A stretch of 64,000 nucleotides of DNA. Origin: Platanthera guangdongensis. Taxonomy: Eukaryota; Streptophyta; Magnoliopsida; Asparagales; Orchidaceae. Shown one piece after another: positions 53,324 through 64,000 of the stretch. The translations under genes were made by a program, and so were the position numbers. The notes beneath the pieces are model-generated. The model worked only from the letters and a program-made list of their open reading frames with translations, ran no database searches and was not told the DNA's origin. Numbering within the stretch: the stretch's first letter is position 1; every line of letters starts with the position of its first letter. The DNA lies in assembly GCA_039583875.1 (NCBI GenBank), contig CM077147.1:108050124-108114123 (forward strand), given 5' to 3'.

Positions 53324-56300
53324 TAATTACTAAGTTACTCTTTTCAGCTTGTTAAAACAGTTTACGTTAACCCAGGACTGCCCCCGGTATTCCCTGTGAA
53401 GGGCTCTCAAGGGGCACTAGGAACTGTGTTGGGATTACGCACAGCGTTCCCTTTCGCAAGGTACTTATTTTGTTATTGGTTGATTCCCTTACCCATTACT
53501 TCTCATGTTCCGATATGCTAATCCTAGGGTGATTTGACTCCAACTCTCCTTGGATAGAACGATCTTTCGTCGGACCCGAACGCCTCTAAACCCTAGACAA
53601 ATTCACACCCTACTCACTCATCTTCCATAGATGCAACCCATTCTACTTATCCTTCCAGCAAACCATCAAGACCCATCACACGTGCTCTAATTCATATCCA
53701 CAATGATTTCCTGCAGTTTTGCTATATGCAGACCACTTAAGCTACATGACCCGTAAAAAGGGAAGTACATGAAATACTCATCCAGTACCCCTATGATAAT
53801 TATTAGAGGGCTAAAATAATATTTGAAGCATAAATCCAGAAATCCATAATTTTCCTAATTTGTCTGATAATTAATTTATTTATTCTAGTATCCAAAAAGC
53901 TCAAGTTTTGAACATGAAGTAGCCATTTCAGACAAGATAATGTTCCAATAAATTTATGGTAATTACAAAATACATAATCAACTATAAAGCCTAAGTCTTC
54001 AAATTTTTAGCAAGATTTAGGCCCTTAAATTTAATTTCAAAGATATCTCATAAAAAGTCATTTTAAAAGATTTTACAGCAATAATACCTCCAAAAATTCA
54101 GAGAACATTCAAGGATGATTATGATAGCCTACAAATACCCTAGAAAAAGTTTCATAATTTATCATGTAAAAATAAGGCTATACTTGATTTTCTCATGAAA
54201 TATCAGGTTTATGGGTTAATGGACAAAGTATGCTAATTAACCATCAAAAATTTCCACAAAAATTTCCACATGATAATATTGAGCTAGAAACACTATGTAT
54301 CAAGTTTCATAATTTTTCAATAAGTATTGGGCTCTTGCAAGAATTATTTAGTATATAACCAAAGTAAAGCACTTGTGAAGTAAATGCCCTAACTAGATAT
54401 CCAAAAATTCTATCAAAATTCATACATGATTAGTATATTCTAAAACTACCTCTGCCAATGTTTCATGCACTTTCAATGGGCAGTGAGACCACAATAGCCA
54501 AATTATTAATTAGGGCAATCCTATTGGTTATTAATGAAGTGCTACAAATATTGATCAAAACTCCCCAAGAAAATTACCAGAGGCTCAACATATCCTTATT
54601 CCCTCACTACCCAAATTTGGTTAAGTTTCAAGATGTTTAGCTAACCTAAACCTACACTACAAGTTTTAGGTCCTAAGCTAGGGTTAGGGTTTTGGGGACC
54701 CTACCCTTTTCAAAATTAGTTAATATTTTTAACAGAGGGTTTTATATATCCTAGGGACCTCCTTGCAAAATTTGATGTTCATCCAAGGTGTTTAGGACTC
54801 ATGCCCTTCACAAGGCAAAAAGGTCCCTCCTTAGGGTTTGGCCCAGGAACTTAGGGCAAATCAATTCCACACTACCCCACATTCCATGGGGAGGTGCTAA
54901 GTGCCATAACAAGTCAGTGGCCCAAATTTCAGCCTCTGTTGAGGTGATTTGGTCACTCAAAATCAGAAATGCACTTTTGACCAAATTACCCTTATTAAGG
55001 TATAGTTAGGGTTGGGTCAATACCTATTCAAAACACATCCAAATTATGTGAAACTTTATACAGATACCTAACATGAGCCCAGGGACCACCCACCAAAATT
55101 TGGAAGGGTTTGGAGGTCATTTGACTACTTAATTTAATTACCCTAGCTTTATTAAATAAAGTCAAAAAATTTAGGAAAATTGTGTCCAAAAATTCTGAGC
55201 TTTGGGCAGGCCCTAGGTATAGCTAGGTTAGGCTCCCTGCCAAAATTTTAAATGATTTGGGCTAGGGATGAAGTGGGGGCATACAGTTTAATGACTGCCT
55301 AGCCCTAAGGGTATGTCCCACCAAAATGGGTGCCCTGGTCAGACCAGGCACCCAAATTGGTCCAAACCAATTTTAAAATAAACTAGACCCAAGGGGCTAC
55401 AAATCCTATGTTGATTATTTCCTCATACAGAGCCTCTAACTATTTTTAAATATTTAAAACATTAAATAACATAAGTTTGACAGAATTCATATAAAACATA
55501 TTTCTTATACTATAGTTTAATTCATCCTTCAGCACGAATCTTGGCGCAGGGATAGACGGCATCCCGTCATCTTCTCCGTTCAGCCAACGATCCCGATTGA
55601 TCCCGCCTGGAGCAACTTCCAAACGCCACCGCCAGCGATCCGGCCGCCTCCCCGGCCGGCCACCGCCACCACCACCTCCGTTGAGGTGGTGGCCGTCGCC
55701 AGGCGGCGGCTTGGCCGCCGGAGGGCCGTTTTCCGGCGAACCCGACAAGTGGATTTTTTCGGAAAATCAATGAAAATGTAGGATTGGATCAGGCTCAATT
55801 GAGCCCGAATCTTAAGCCTAAGAAATCCTATGATCTACCCGAGAGTTAAGGAGAGGGGGAGGACCTTCTTGGCGGCCTAGATGCGGGAAGAGCGGCGGGA
55901 TGCCATTGACGACGGCGGCGGTGCTCGGCTTCTGCAACAGTACAGTGGGATGGCTCGTCTCCTCCAGATAAACGCTCGAATATATTCCCCTTGGCCCACT
56001 GATGGAGTTTAAATGTCAATTGGGGAAGGGGGGTGGCTGGTTCTTCAATGGCCATCAACACCATTAATGGTGTGGCTCGGGTAGAGTGGAGGGGGGCTGA
56101 ATCCACCCATTGGTGGCCGGGAAACGGCTGGAATCAACTCCTCTTCCCTAGAGGAGTTGATTGCAGCCATGAATGGTGGCTGTTAGCCTCCCTTGGCCGG
56201 TTTTCCACTCTCCCCTTCCTCTTCCCCATCTTCTCTCTCCTCCATTAACATGGAGGGAGCTACTTTCTCTCTCCTAGTCACCTCTGGTTGACTGGTCAAC

Positions 56301-57181
56301 CTCACAAGCTAAATGCAACCCACTTGGTTATGATGGTCATGGAAATGGGGTTAGCCTAAGGAGGAAGTGGCTTGGGCTTGGGTTAGCCCTTTTGGGCTAG
56401 GTTTGACTTGACCTAAATGAGGATTGACCTGGGCCAGTTTGACCATCTGGGTTGACCCCATTGGGTTTTTAGTGGCCCATTGGACTCCCTTAAGGTCTAG
56501 GATTACTTGAATAGGGTTGGTTGAGTATCTTGGTGGTCACATGTCCCTTGGCAAGGGCACTTTGACCATTTTAGGGCTAGAGTTGACTTGGGTCAACATG
56601 AACTATTGGGTTGACCCCTATGGGTCCTTGGTGACCCATTGGCTTCCCCTAAGGTCTAGGTAGGGTTATGTAGGGTTACCCTGCACTTTGGAGGTCACAT
56701 ACCCTTAGTAAGGGTACTTTGACCTGATTAGGAGCTTGAGTTGACGTGGGTCAACCTGGCCTCTAGGGCTGGCCCCAATGTGTCCTTAGTGACCCTTTGA
56801 CCTTACTTTAGGGTTAGGAGGGCATTGGTGGGGTCCTCTAGGATAGGAGCAGGTCAATTGACCCTAAGTAGGCTAGTTTGACCCATTTAGGGCTAGGGTT
56901 GACCTTGGTCAACTGAGCCTCTTTGGTTGACCCTAATGGGTCCTTATGGCTCTAATGGGACTCCCAAGGTATTAGGGGGTGTTGTGGTAGGGTCTTGAGG
57001 TCAAGGTGTAGGCCATGGTCTTCCTAAACCATTGCTCAGAGTTCTACTATTTGCAGACCAAGATGATCTTCCACATTTTGTCCCCTATCTCTTGGCCCAT
57101 TTCTGGCTTCCTAGGGTTTTGTCATGACCTAGTCATGGCCAAAACCACTCTTAGGGGTCTAGTTGGAAATGGGATGTTATA
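53324..57181 (-). mobile_element. TEK2 5' LTR, distal part
   Basis: Continues the LTR cut at 25242, matching 10047-13912. It ends GGGATGTTATA, where the 3' LTR has GGGATGTTACA. The CCACC run near 55660 is six bases shorter than in the other LTR. No gene. Confidence 0.9.
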
Positions 57182-57183
57182 AA

Positions 57184-57444
57184 TGCAGCTCAATTGGTGA
57201 TGAGAGTTGAAAGAACTCCATAGTTAAGCATGCTCGGGCTGGAGTAGTACTAGGATGGGTGACCTCCTGGGAAGTCCCCGTAGTGCGGGCTTGACTATCG
57301 AGTTTACCTCATGAAAGGGAGGCTGTGGCCACCAACAACCCGCCTGTGGATGGAGAGGGGTTGGGGTGCTTGGGCTGCAGCCCGGTAGGGTCGCCTAGAA
57401 CAGAGCCGTGACGCTGTCACGTTGGATCGGCTAGGGGCCTTACA
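57184..57444 (+). mobile_element. Cassandra-like solo LTR (261 bp) with a 5S rRNA-like promoter
   Basis: TG...CA ends (TGCAGCTC and GGGGCCTTACA) with a perfect 5-bp target duplication ATAAA (57179-57183 and 57445-57449). It contains a piece very like the 3' two thirds of plant 5S rRNA (about 57213-57290), including the internal Pol III control words AGTTAAGC (57222-57229) and GGGTGACCTCCTGGGAAG (57258-57275). Cassandra TRIM elements are known to carry 5S sequence in 240-350-bp LTRs, so the size fits. No second LTR or primer site is present, hence a solo LTR. The 5S part is truncated and is not a 5S gene. Confidence 0.8.
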
Positions 57445-57463
57445 ATAAAAGTGCACTTTTTTG

Positions 57464-57845
57464 TAATGGCCTCTCCAGCACCATGCTCGCAAGGACGGGC
57501 GCCGGCACTCCCAGCACCACGCTCGAAAGGGTTCAGCCTAACCAAGTCTGCAGACCATGCACCCCAACCCCTCTCCGCGCCTCTTATCAACACGGCAGGT
57601 TGTTGCCACTGGGTCTCGAACCCAGGACCTTGATAAGAGAGCTTTCCGCCACTCCCTCATCACCAACTCTCTTATCAAGGTCCTGGGTTCGAGACCCAGT
57701 GGCAACAACCTGCCGTGCTGATAAATAGGCGCGGAGAGGGGTTGCGGTGCATGGTCTGCAGACTTGGTTAAGCTGAACCCTTTCGAGCGTGATGCTGGGG
57801 GTGCCGGCGGCCGTCCTTGCGAGCATGGTGCTGGGGAGGCCGTTA
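57464..57845. mobile_element. Foldback element with tRNA-type box B in its arms
   Basis: Two arms of about 178 bp (57464-57641 and 57667-57845) are inverted copies with a 25-bp loop; outer ends read TAATGGCC and GGCCGTTA. The inner part of each arm contains GGGTTCGAGACCC, a Pol III box B with its palindromic T-arm-like context. The word GTTATA occurs at 57176-57181, the end of the TEK2 LTR, and again at 57842-57847 just before the TEK2 target duplication, so GTTATA is the likely target duplication of this insertion. Could be an inverted SINE dimer or a MITE-like foldback; no coding capacity. Confidence 0.7.
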
Positions 57846-57847
57846 TA

Positions 57848-58644
57848 TCTTCATCGATGACATCTTGGTGTATTCCAAATCTGAAGTGGAGCATGAGACC
57901 CACTTGAGAGTGGTCTTGCAAGTGTTGAGGGAGAATCAGTTGTATGCAAAGTTCTCCAAGTGCGAGTTATGGATAGAGAAGGTGGCATTTTTGGGCCACG
58001 TGATTAGTGGGGATGGAGTGGCAGTGGATCTAACAAAAGTGGAGGCCATCAGAGATTGGTTAGTCTTGAGGACCATGGCGGAAGTCCGAAGTTTTCTTGG
58101 ACTAGCCGGGTACTATAGGAGATTCGTGGAAAATTTCTCGCGGATAGCTCTACCCCTCACCTCACTCACTCGTAAAGATCATAAGTTTGTGTGGACTCAA
58201 GAGTGCAGTCAAGCATTTGAGGCACTGAAGGAGAGACTGATGATGGCTCCAATCCTAAGTCTACCGCAAGGGACCGAGGGATTTCAGATTTTCAGTGACG
58301 CATCGGGATGCGGTTTGGGTTGCGTTTTGGTGCAACATGGCAAGGTGATAGCTTTTGGGTCTAGACAGCTGAAGCCTCATGAGAGGAATTACCCCGTACA
58401 TGACTTGGAGTTGGCGGCGGTAATTTTCGCGTTGAAAATATGGCGACATTATGTGTACGGTGCAAAGGTGGTGATCTTCACGGATCATAAAAGCCTGAAG
58501 TATCTCTTGGATCAAAAGGACTACGAAGTGGCGATTCAGTATACGCCATGTAAAGCCAATGTGGTGGCGGATGCCTTGAGTAGAAGGTACTCGGGGCAAG
58601 GGAATTGGATCGAAGCTCATGATGAGCGGTTGGTACGGGAATGA
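57848..58644 (+). pseudogene. pol: TEK1 RT C-terminal part and RNase H
   Basis: Resumes after TEK2 with the catalytic IDDILVYS codons, then [24 protein letters not shown] and RNase H ([31 protein letters not shown]). About 15 residues normally found between DQK and the Tyr-rich strand of RNase H are missing (near 58515-58535), an in-frame deletion. The frame ends at TGA 58642. The first codons up to 57847 belong to the inserted foldback. Confidence 0.88.
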
Positions 58645-60066
58645 GAGTCCCTTGGTTTGGAATGTGTTGCGAGAGGCGAGTTCAGCGTGGCTCGGTTGAA
58701 CGGGATTGAAGTGTAGAACAACTTGATCGATCGCATTCGTGAAGCGACTCGGTTGGATGTGGAATTTCAACCATTTGTGTTGGAGGCTCAAACGGGCGAG
58801 AGCAGCGTCTGGGAAATGATTGATGGGATTCTGAGGAAGGACGGAAGGGTTTGTATACCGCAGTTCGGCAAACTCCGTGAGGAGTTGATGTTTGAGGCTC
58901 ACTTCACAAAGTACTCCATTCACCCGGGCAGTACAAAGATGTACTTGGATATGAAGAAATCCTTTTGGTGGCCGGGGCTGAAGCGGGACGTAGCTTTGTA
59001 TGTGAATCGTTGCCAAACTTGCGCCTTGGTGAATGCCGAATGTCAGAAGCCGGGCGGGTTCCTGAAGCCCCTTCCAATCCCTGAATGGAAATTTGATGAC
59101 ATCTCCATGGATTTTGTACATGGGTTGCCTAGATCGCAGCAGCGTAATGATGCTATTTGGGTGATCGTCGACCGCTTAACCAAGGTGCCCCACTTAATCC
59201 CAAATCGGAAAGAGGACAGCGTGGAGAAGCTGGTGGAGTTGTATGTTCGCAACATTGTGTGACTGCATGGGATTCCTAAGAGCATAGTTAGCGATCGAGA
59301 TGGACGGGTTACGTCCAAGGACTGGAGATTGGTTCAGAAGAGTTTGGGCACGAAGATAAAGTTAAGTACGACGTTCCATCCTCAAACTGACGGGCAAACT
59401 GAAAGAACAAACCGTACTATGGAGGATATGTTGAGAATGTACGTTCTTGACTTCAGCAAGAAGTGGGAGGATCACCTCTTCATGGTGGAATTCGCGTACA
59501 ACAACAGTTTTCAAGCAAGTATAAAAATGACACCATACGAAGCTTTGTATGGGAGACGGTGTCAAACACCGATGTCTTGGGCAGAAGCGGGAGACCCTAA
59601 AATTTTGGGAAAGGAGGCGGTGGTTGACGCTTGTGAGTTGGTACGGACCATTCAAGAGCGTATGAAGGTGGCGCAAGACCGGCAAGTAAAGTACTTTAAT
59701 GCTCGCCATCGGAAGTTGGAGTTTGCGGTAGGTGATTGGGTCTTTTTGAAGATCAAATCGTTCAAAGGCGTCTCACGGATTCTCCGACTCAAGAAGTTGA
59801 GTCCAAGGTTTTTGGGGCCTTTTGAAGTTGTTGAACGGGTGGGAGAAGCAGCCTATCGGTTGGCGTTGTCCGCGGATCTGACTGGATTGCACGACGTCTT
59901 CCACATCTCCGTTTTGAGGAAAGCCTTGGTGGAGGCTAGTGTGGTGATTGAGCCGACATCGGTGCCGATAGAGGAAGACTTGAGGATGCGAGTCCGTCCG
60001 ATTGCTATAGAGGATTCGGAGACTCGGCAGTTGCAGAATAAAGAGGTTAAACTCGTGAGAGTCTGA
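58645..60066 (+). pseudogene. pol: TEK1 integrase
   Basis: Same frame as RT. TAG at 58714 and TGA at 59260 (in NIV-stop-LHGIPKS, compatible with CGA) interrupt it. Zinc domain H-H-C-C (HFTKYSIHPG, CQTCALVNAEC), core D (MDFVHGLP), D (VSDRDGR) and E (DGQTERTNRT), then a GPY/F-like module (LSPRFLGPFEVVERVG) and LHDVFHISVLRKAL. TGA at 60064 ends it. The triad is intact but the reading is broken. Confidence 0.88.
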
Positions 60067-60159
60067 TGGGACAACTGCGGTCGTGAGGAGCTCTCTTGGG
60101 AATGAGAGCAAGCCATACTAGAAGAGTATCTAGAACTCTTCATTTCAGGTACAATATAA
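60067..60159 (+). pseudogene. TEK1 chromodomain-like tail
   Basis: After the TGA at 60064 the same frame gives WDNCGREELSWE, a TGA at 60103, and QAILEEYLELF, ending at TAA 60157. With the preceding VKLVRV this is the pattern of the C-terminal Tekay chromodomain, as in TEK2. Confidence 0.65.
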
Positions 60160-60204
60160 GTATTTGTTCCCTTTTGTTTTGTAATTTCAGGACGAAATTG
60201 TGTT

Positions 60205-60217
60205 AAGGGGGGAGAGT
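60205..60217 (+). promoter_or_regulatory. TEK1 polypurine tract
   Basis: AAGGGGGGAGAGT directly before the 3' LTR, after the Tekay-type word AGGACGAAATTG (60189-60200). Confidence 0.85.
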
Positions 60218-61968
60218 TGTAACACCCCAAAATTTGAGAGAGGGTCGATTTGCGTTTCTAGCAAATTTTTGGTTTCTGGCAGGTGGCACACGGCCTGGGA
60301 CACGGGCGTGTCCCAGGGCGTGTCAGGCTCCAGTCGACGTTTTGGTCGTGAAGTCGACGATTTTGGAGTCGGCGATCGTTGAGCAGAGAATATGGCCTGA
60401 GACACGGGCGTGTCTCAGGGCGTGTCAAGCCCGTATCGACGATCGGCTCGGGGAGTCGACGATTATCGCTCGATGATGTGTCGAGACAAGGCACACGGCT
60501 TAGGACACGGGCGTGTCCAAGGCCGTGTTAGTCAGTCGACGAACTTCGCTCGACGAATTTCACTCGACGAGTGTCGAGTGTCGAGATAGGGGCACACGGC
60601 CTGTGACACAGGCGTGTCACAGGGCGTGTCCCGCTTGTTCGACGATCTTCGCTCAACGAAACGTCGAGGCAGTGAACACGGCCTGGAGCCCAGGCGTGTT
60701 GAGGTAGACACGGGCAAGGACACGGGCGTGTCCAGTACCCGTGTAGTTCTCGGGTTGTTTTCGGGGCTGTGTCGAAGGAGGCACACGGCCTATCACAAGG
60801 CCGTGTCAGTGGGGACACGGGCGTGTCAGTGCGAACACGGGCGTGTCGGATGCCCGTGTGTTGTTCCAGGCGCGTCGATTTGTGACGGCGAATGAGGGAC
60901 ACAGCCCTGGACACGGGCGTGTGCCAGGCCGTGTTCGTCCCAGGTGTTTTATTTTTTCAGTCGGATCGTGGCCTTGCTTTCCCTGATTTTAGGATCTGAT
61001 GGTTCAGGACTGCTCTTGGGAAGTTAAGACCGAGAATAGAGTTGTAAACCCTCATTCTCCTTCAAGCTTTTCTCTGACTATATTCTAGAGAGAAGGGAGA
61101 GCAGGGAAGAAAGTGAAGGAAGGATTGGGCTGTAGGAGAGGCTTCGGTGCTCCAAATCGCGAGCAGAGTCCAGATCCGTGGTGGCTAGATCGTTGCGAAG
61201 TATTTCATTCGGCTATTTTGCCATGGCAAGGAAGAGGAGTCGGAAGGTAACGACACTTCTCCTCTCGGTCTTAGGATGCATGTCTTAGCATCATTTCTTT
61301 TCTAGTTTTGGGCACCAAACACTCAAATGAGAGGGGTTTTGGGTCGCCAAGGTTCAAGAGGAATCTCCGGGTTGATTTAATTCGTCCCCGACATGATTTG
61401 CATTAGAGATCCGCTCCGTTAGTGGATTAGGCATGGTGGGTGAAGCCGTAGTCGCGACCGTTAGTCCGACTCGGTGATGTTGCATACGAACTTTAAGGAT
61501 TCGTAGAGTTTCCGTTGCGGCAAGATGCCGTTTGTGATGTGGTGATGTTTTCCACCTTTTCTCGAGTGAGTACGTGTAGTCGGAACCGGACAAGGTTAGC
61601 ACCTCGTGGCGGTAGATGGTTTCCTTGGTGGATAAGGTTAGCTCCGCATGAGTTGTAGATGGTTTCCTTGGTGCGCGGGAACGCTGCAGTACAAATGAGG
61701 GACTAGGGTGGAATTGTCTTGGTTTGTGATATGCCAAGGCGTGGCTATGTCTTCGTGGTCGGCTGGATATCCCGTGACGTTCACATATGTGTGGAGAGTG
61801 TCCCGGCGAGACTAGTCCCCTTCTGTGAGACTAACGAGAATGTCAGCATGGGGCAAGCCCGGGCAATGAGGCCATGAGGGGTGGGGTCCGGCAAGGCTTC
61901 TTAGAAATCGGTCTGTTTTGTGTTTGTGTGGATCCTGACATGAGACGTCATGAGCTTGTAGGCAAGCC
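60218..61968 (+). mobile_element. TEK1 3' LTR, partial (runs into the assembly gap)
   Basis: Starts TGTAACACCCC and follows the 5' LTR from 2876, with the hairpin series and one copy of the 790-bp block, to about the equivalent of position 5394. By comparison roughly 820 bp of LTR are missing in the N gap. Several substitutions and small indels against the 5' LTR show an older insertion than COP2 or TATin. Confidence 0.9.
60283..60945. repeat. Hairpin array in the TEK1 3' LTR
   Basis: Same 102-bp-spaced GACACGGGCGTGTC hairpins as in the 5' LTR (near 60293, 60395, 60497 and 60599). Stems are kept although single bases differ between the LTRs: for example the first loop reads GGGC here and GGAC in the 5' LTR. 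Confidence 0.85.
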
Positions 61969-62468
61969 NNNNNNNNNNNNNNNNNNNNNNNNNNNNNNNN
62001 NNNNNNNNNNNNNNNNNNNNNNNNNNNNNNNNNNNNNNNNNNNNNNNNNNNNNNNNNNNNNNNNNNNNNNNNNNNNNNNNNNNNNNNNNNNNNNNNNNNN
62101 NNNNNNNNNNNNNNNNNNNNNNNNNNNNNNNNNNNNNNNNNNNNNNNNNNNNNNNNNNNNNNNNNNNNNNNNNNNNNNNNNNNNNNNNNNNNNNNNNNNN
62201 NNNNNNNNNNNNNNNNNNNNNNNNNNNNNNNNNNNNNNNNNNNNNNNNNNNNNNNNNNNNNNNNNNNNNNNNNNNNNNNNNNNNNNNNNNNNNNNNNNNN
62301 NNNNNNNNNNNNNNNNNNNNNNNNNNNNNNNNNNNNNNNNNNNNNNNNNNNNNNNNNNNNNNNNNNNNNNNNNNNNNNNNNNNNNNNNNNNNNNNNNNNN
62401 NNNNNNNNNNNNNNNNNNNNNNNNNNNNNNNNNNNNNNNNNNNNNNNNNNNNNNNNNNNNNNNNNNNN
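61969..62468. other. Assembly gap (500 N)
   Basis: Exactly 500 N, the length of an arbitrary scaffold gap. By comparison it should contain at least the last 820 bp of the TEK1 3' LTR, its target duplication, and the rest of the TATout array, so the true gap is probably longer than 500. Confidence 0.98.
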
Positions 62469-62609
62469 GTGAGTTCTTCACCTATTCATACAATCCATTG
62501 CAAATAAAATCTATCGCAAAAAGTATGGAATGTCAAGAGATTTTATATTATAAAAGATGTTACGTACATGGTTCAAGGATAAAAATGCTCCAGGTCATCA
62601 TCACTCCAG
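62469..62609 (-). mobile_element. TATout sequence between the array and pol
   Basis: AT-rich non-coding sequence in the place where TATin has 34916-35036. No gene seen. Confidence 0.6.
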
Positions 62610-64000
62610 GTGTGACTTAGGGTCTCGCCCTCCACATTCTGGAAGCAATACCCCCGGACTTCAATGCTTCCTTGACACCAAACGCACCCTCCCAATTTGG
62701 ATTGAGTTTTCCCACAACAGCTGATCTTCCTGCGTCATTTACCTTTTTCAGGACCATGTCCCCTTACAAGAACTATTTGATTCTAACATACTTGTCAAAA
62801 TATTTGGCCATCTGCTATTTAGTATCTTCTTGCCTGATAGCGACCACATCTCGGAGTTCCTCTGTTAGATATAAGGAGAGTCGCAGCTCGTTCACATTCT
62901 CGACACTCCATTCTTCTCCACCTTCTTCCGCCTATACTACTCGCAGTGTCCGGACCTCGAACTCTATTGGGTGCACAGCTTCGCAGCCGTGGGAGAGCTT
63001 GACAGGGGTCTCCTTAGTGGATGTGTTGGGAGTGGTTCTCAGGTCCCAAAGGACTGAAGGGAGTTGTTCCACCCAGCTCCCCTTCAAATTCTCCACCTTT
63101 TTTCAATAAGTTTACAATTATCTTGTTCGCCGCATCCACCTGCCCGTTACTCCTTCGGTGATTGAATGATTCGAACCAGAGATTGATCCCGAGCTGATCA
63201 CAAAAACTGATGAACTCCGCGCTAGCAAACTATGGTCTATTGTCCGTGATAATGGCCTGAGGAAACCCGTGCATACAAATAATTTTCCCTCATACAAAGT
63301 TCCGGCTAACCTGGGAGGTTACCTTGGCTAGTGCTTTGACCTCCAACCACTTAGAAAAATAATCAATCATTATTAACAAGAACCTCCTCTGCCCACTGGC
63401 CTGGGGGAAGGATCCCACAAGATCCATCCCCTAGATAGCGAAGGGCCAAGGCACAGTAATACTCCTGAGTCTCTAGGCTGGTAACAGTTGGAGAGGGGCG
63501 AACATCTGTCACTTCTGACACTTTTTGTTGAACTCGGTGGCATTCCGGACAAGGGTCGGCCAAAAGTAGCCTTGCCTCACTATCCTCCCTTCCATGGTCC
63601 TGCACCCTAACTCCCTCACTCCCCAGAGTGAACTTCCTACAAGATCCTTGGGACCTCCTCTTCGGCCACGCAACATGCTAGAAGCCCCAATAGAGTCTTC
63701 TGATACATCTTCTCATCACACATCAAGTAGTATGCTGACTTATACTTGAAGCACTTCTTGTCCAGGACTTCTGAGAACTCCCCTGTAGAAAATAAAGTTG
63801 TGAAGCGGTCCATCCAGGAGGGACGCTGATCCACTTACATCAACTCCTCCTCTTCAATGGAAGGGAGAAAGAGGTCGGTCAGGGTTCCTCCCATATGGGG
63901 TCTGAACTTGGCCAACTGATCTACTTGCTCGTTTTTCTCCTGCGACACAAGTCTGATGGAGAAAGTTTGGAACATGCCGATAACCCCTTTCACCTTTGCC
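62610..64000 (-). pseudogene. pol: TATout integrase and second RNase H end (partial, degraded)
   Basis: Similar over its whole length to TATin 35037-36450, but with several shifts and stops. Readable pieces are WMDRFTTLF, YKSAYYLMCDEKMYQKTLLGLL and CCVAEEEVPRIL (63637-63834) and CHSSPSP-like decayed zinc-domain codons (63363-63605). The region of the catalytic Glu (about 63140) reads NGQVDAAN, Asp in place of Glu. The element continues beyond the window on the right. Confidence 0.8.

Larger units (their letters stand above)
8628..57181 (-). mobile_element. TEK2: Ty3/gypsy chromovirus (Tekay-like), nested in TEK1
   Basis: A minus-strand element with LTRs of about 5.28 kb, TGTAACATCCC at the 5' end and GTCTTACA at the 3' end. 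The order on the plus strand is 3' LTR, integrase, RNase H, RT, protease, gag, primer site, 5' LTR. The target duplication TCTTC is at 8623-8627 and 57848-57852. Between the right LTR end (57181) and the right TSD lie a Cassandra-like LTR and a foldback element added later. Three other insertions split it: a solo LTR at 14535-19329, COP2 at 25243-53318, and TATin inside COP2. All of TEK2 without insertions would be about 15.7 kb. Confidence 0.9.

Noticed and set aside
57213..57290. 5S rRNA gene
   Set aside because: Only the 3' part is present, with substitutions, and it lies inside a TG...CA unit with target duplication; a Cassandra-like LTR explains it better.
57600..57720. tRNA gene with GGGTTCGAGACCC T-arm
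   Set aside because: No acceptor stem, D-arm or anticodon arm can be built around it; the word appears in both arms of an inverted repeat.
61874..62620. A 248-codon open frame and its reverse counterpart across the gap
   Set aside because: They exist only because runs of N are read as open codons.

Overview
This window is plant nuclear DNA, probably heterochromatic or pericentromeric. No host gene, rRNA gene or intact tRNA gene is visible. Almost all of it is LTR retrotransposons nested up to five levels deep. The plant origin rests on initiator-Met-tRNA primer sites (TGGTATCAGAGC), Tekay-type chromoviruses with very long LTRs, SIRE/Maximus-like Ty1/copia elements, Tat-lineage Ty3/gypsy elements with a second RNase H, and a 5S-containing Cassandra-like LTR. 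The species cannot be told from the sequence. LAYOUT (names are mine). TATout, minus strand, is the outermost element: a piece of its 3'-side tandem array (2152-2875) and, beyond a 500-N gap, the end of its integrase (about 62610-64000). COP1 (1-2151) is the tail and 3' LTR of a copia element sitting in that array. TEK1 (plus strand, 2876-8627 and 57848-61968) is a Tekay-like chromovirus also inserted in the array. TEK2 (minus strand, 8628-57181) is a second Tekay-like element inside the reverse transcriptase of TEK1, with target duplication TCTTC. TEK2 carries a 4.8-kb solo LTR (14535-19329, TSD GTAAG), the copia element COP2 (25243-53318, TSD AACCC) in its 5' LTR, and at its right border a Cassandra-like solo LTR (57184-57444, TSD ATAAA) plus a foldback element (57464-57845). 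TATin (minus strand, 26801-41665, TSD CAACT) is the deepest element and sits in the 5' LTR of COP2. GENES. Each element has recognisable gag, protease, reverse transcriptase, RNase H and integrase segments, but nearly all are broken by in-frame stops (mostly explicable as C-to-T changes) or 1-base shifts. COP2 is the best preserved: its pol is open over 1012 codons, and behind pol it carries a large third gene. TATin carries two spliced-looking genes on the strand opposite gag-pol, each with its own TATA box, and about 38 copies of an 86-bp tandem repeat. MOST INTERESTING. The LTRs of COP1 and COP2 share their 3' part, but upstream of the TATA box each has an array of a different short palindrome (ACTCGAGT in COP1, GTGTCGACAC in COP2), both spaced at about 21 bp, two helical turns. 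COP2 has a second such array, with its own TATA box, directly in front of its third gene, as if the element owned a second promoter built from the same cis-code. TEK1 LTRs hold 102-bp-spaced hairpins whose stems covary, and the TATin LTRs cluster TCTCGCC. A testable reading is that element families carry private cis-motif arrays, possibly read by an element-encoded protein.
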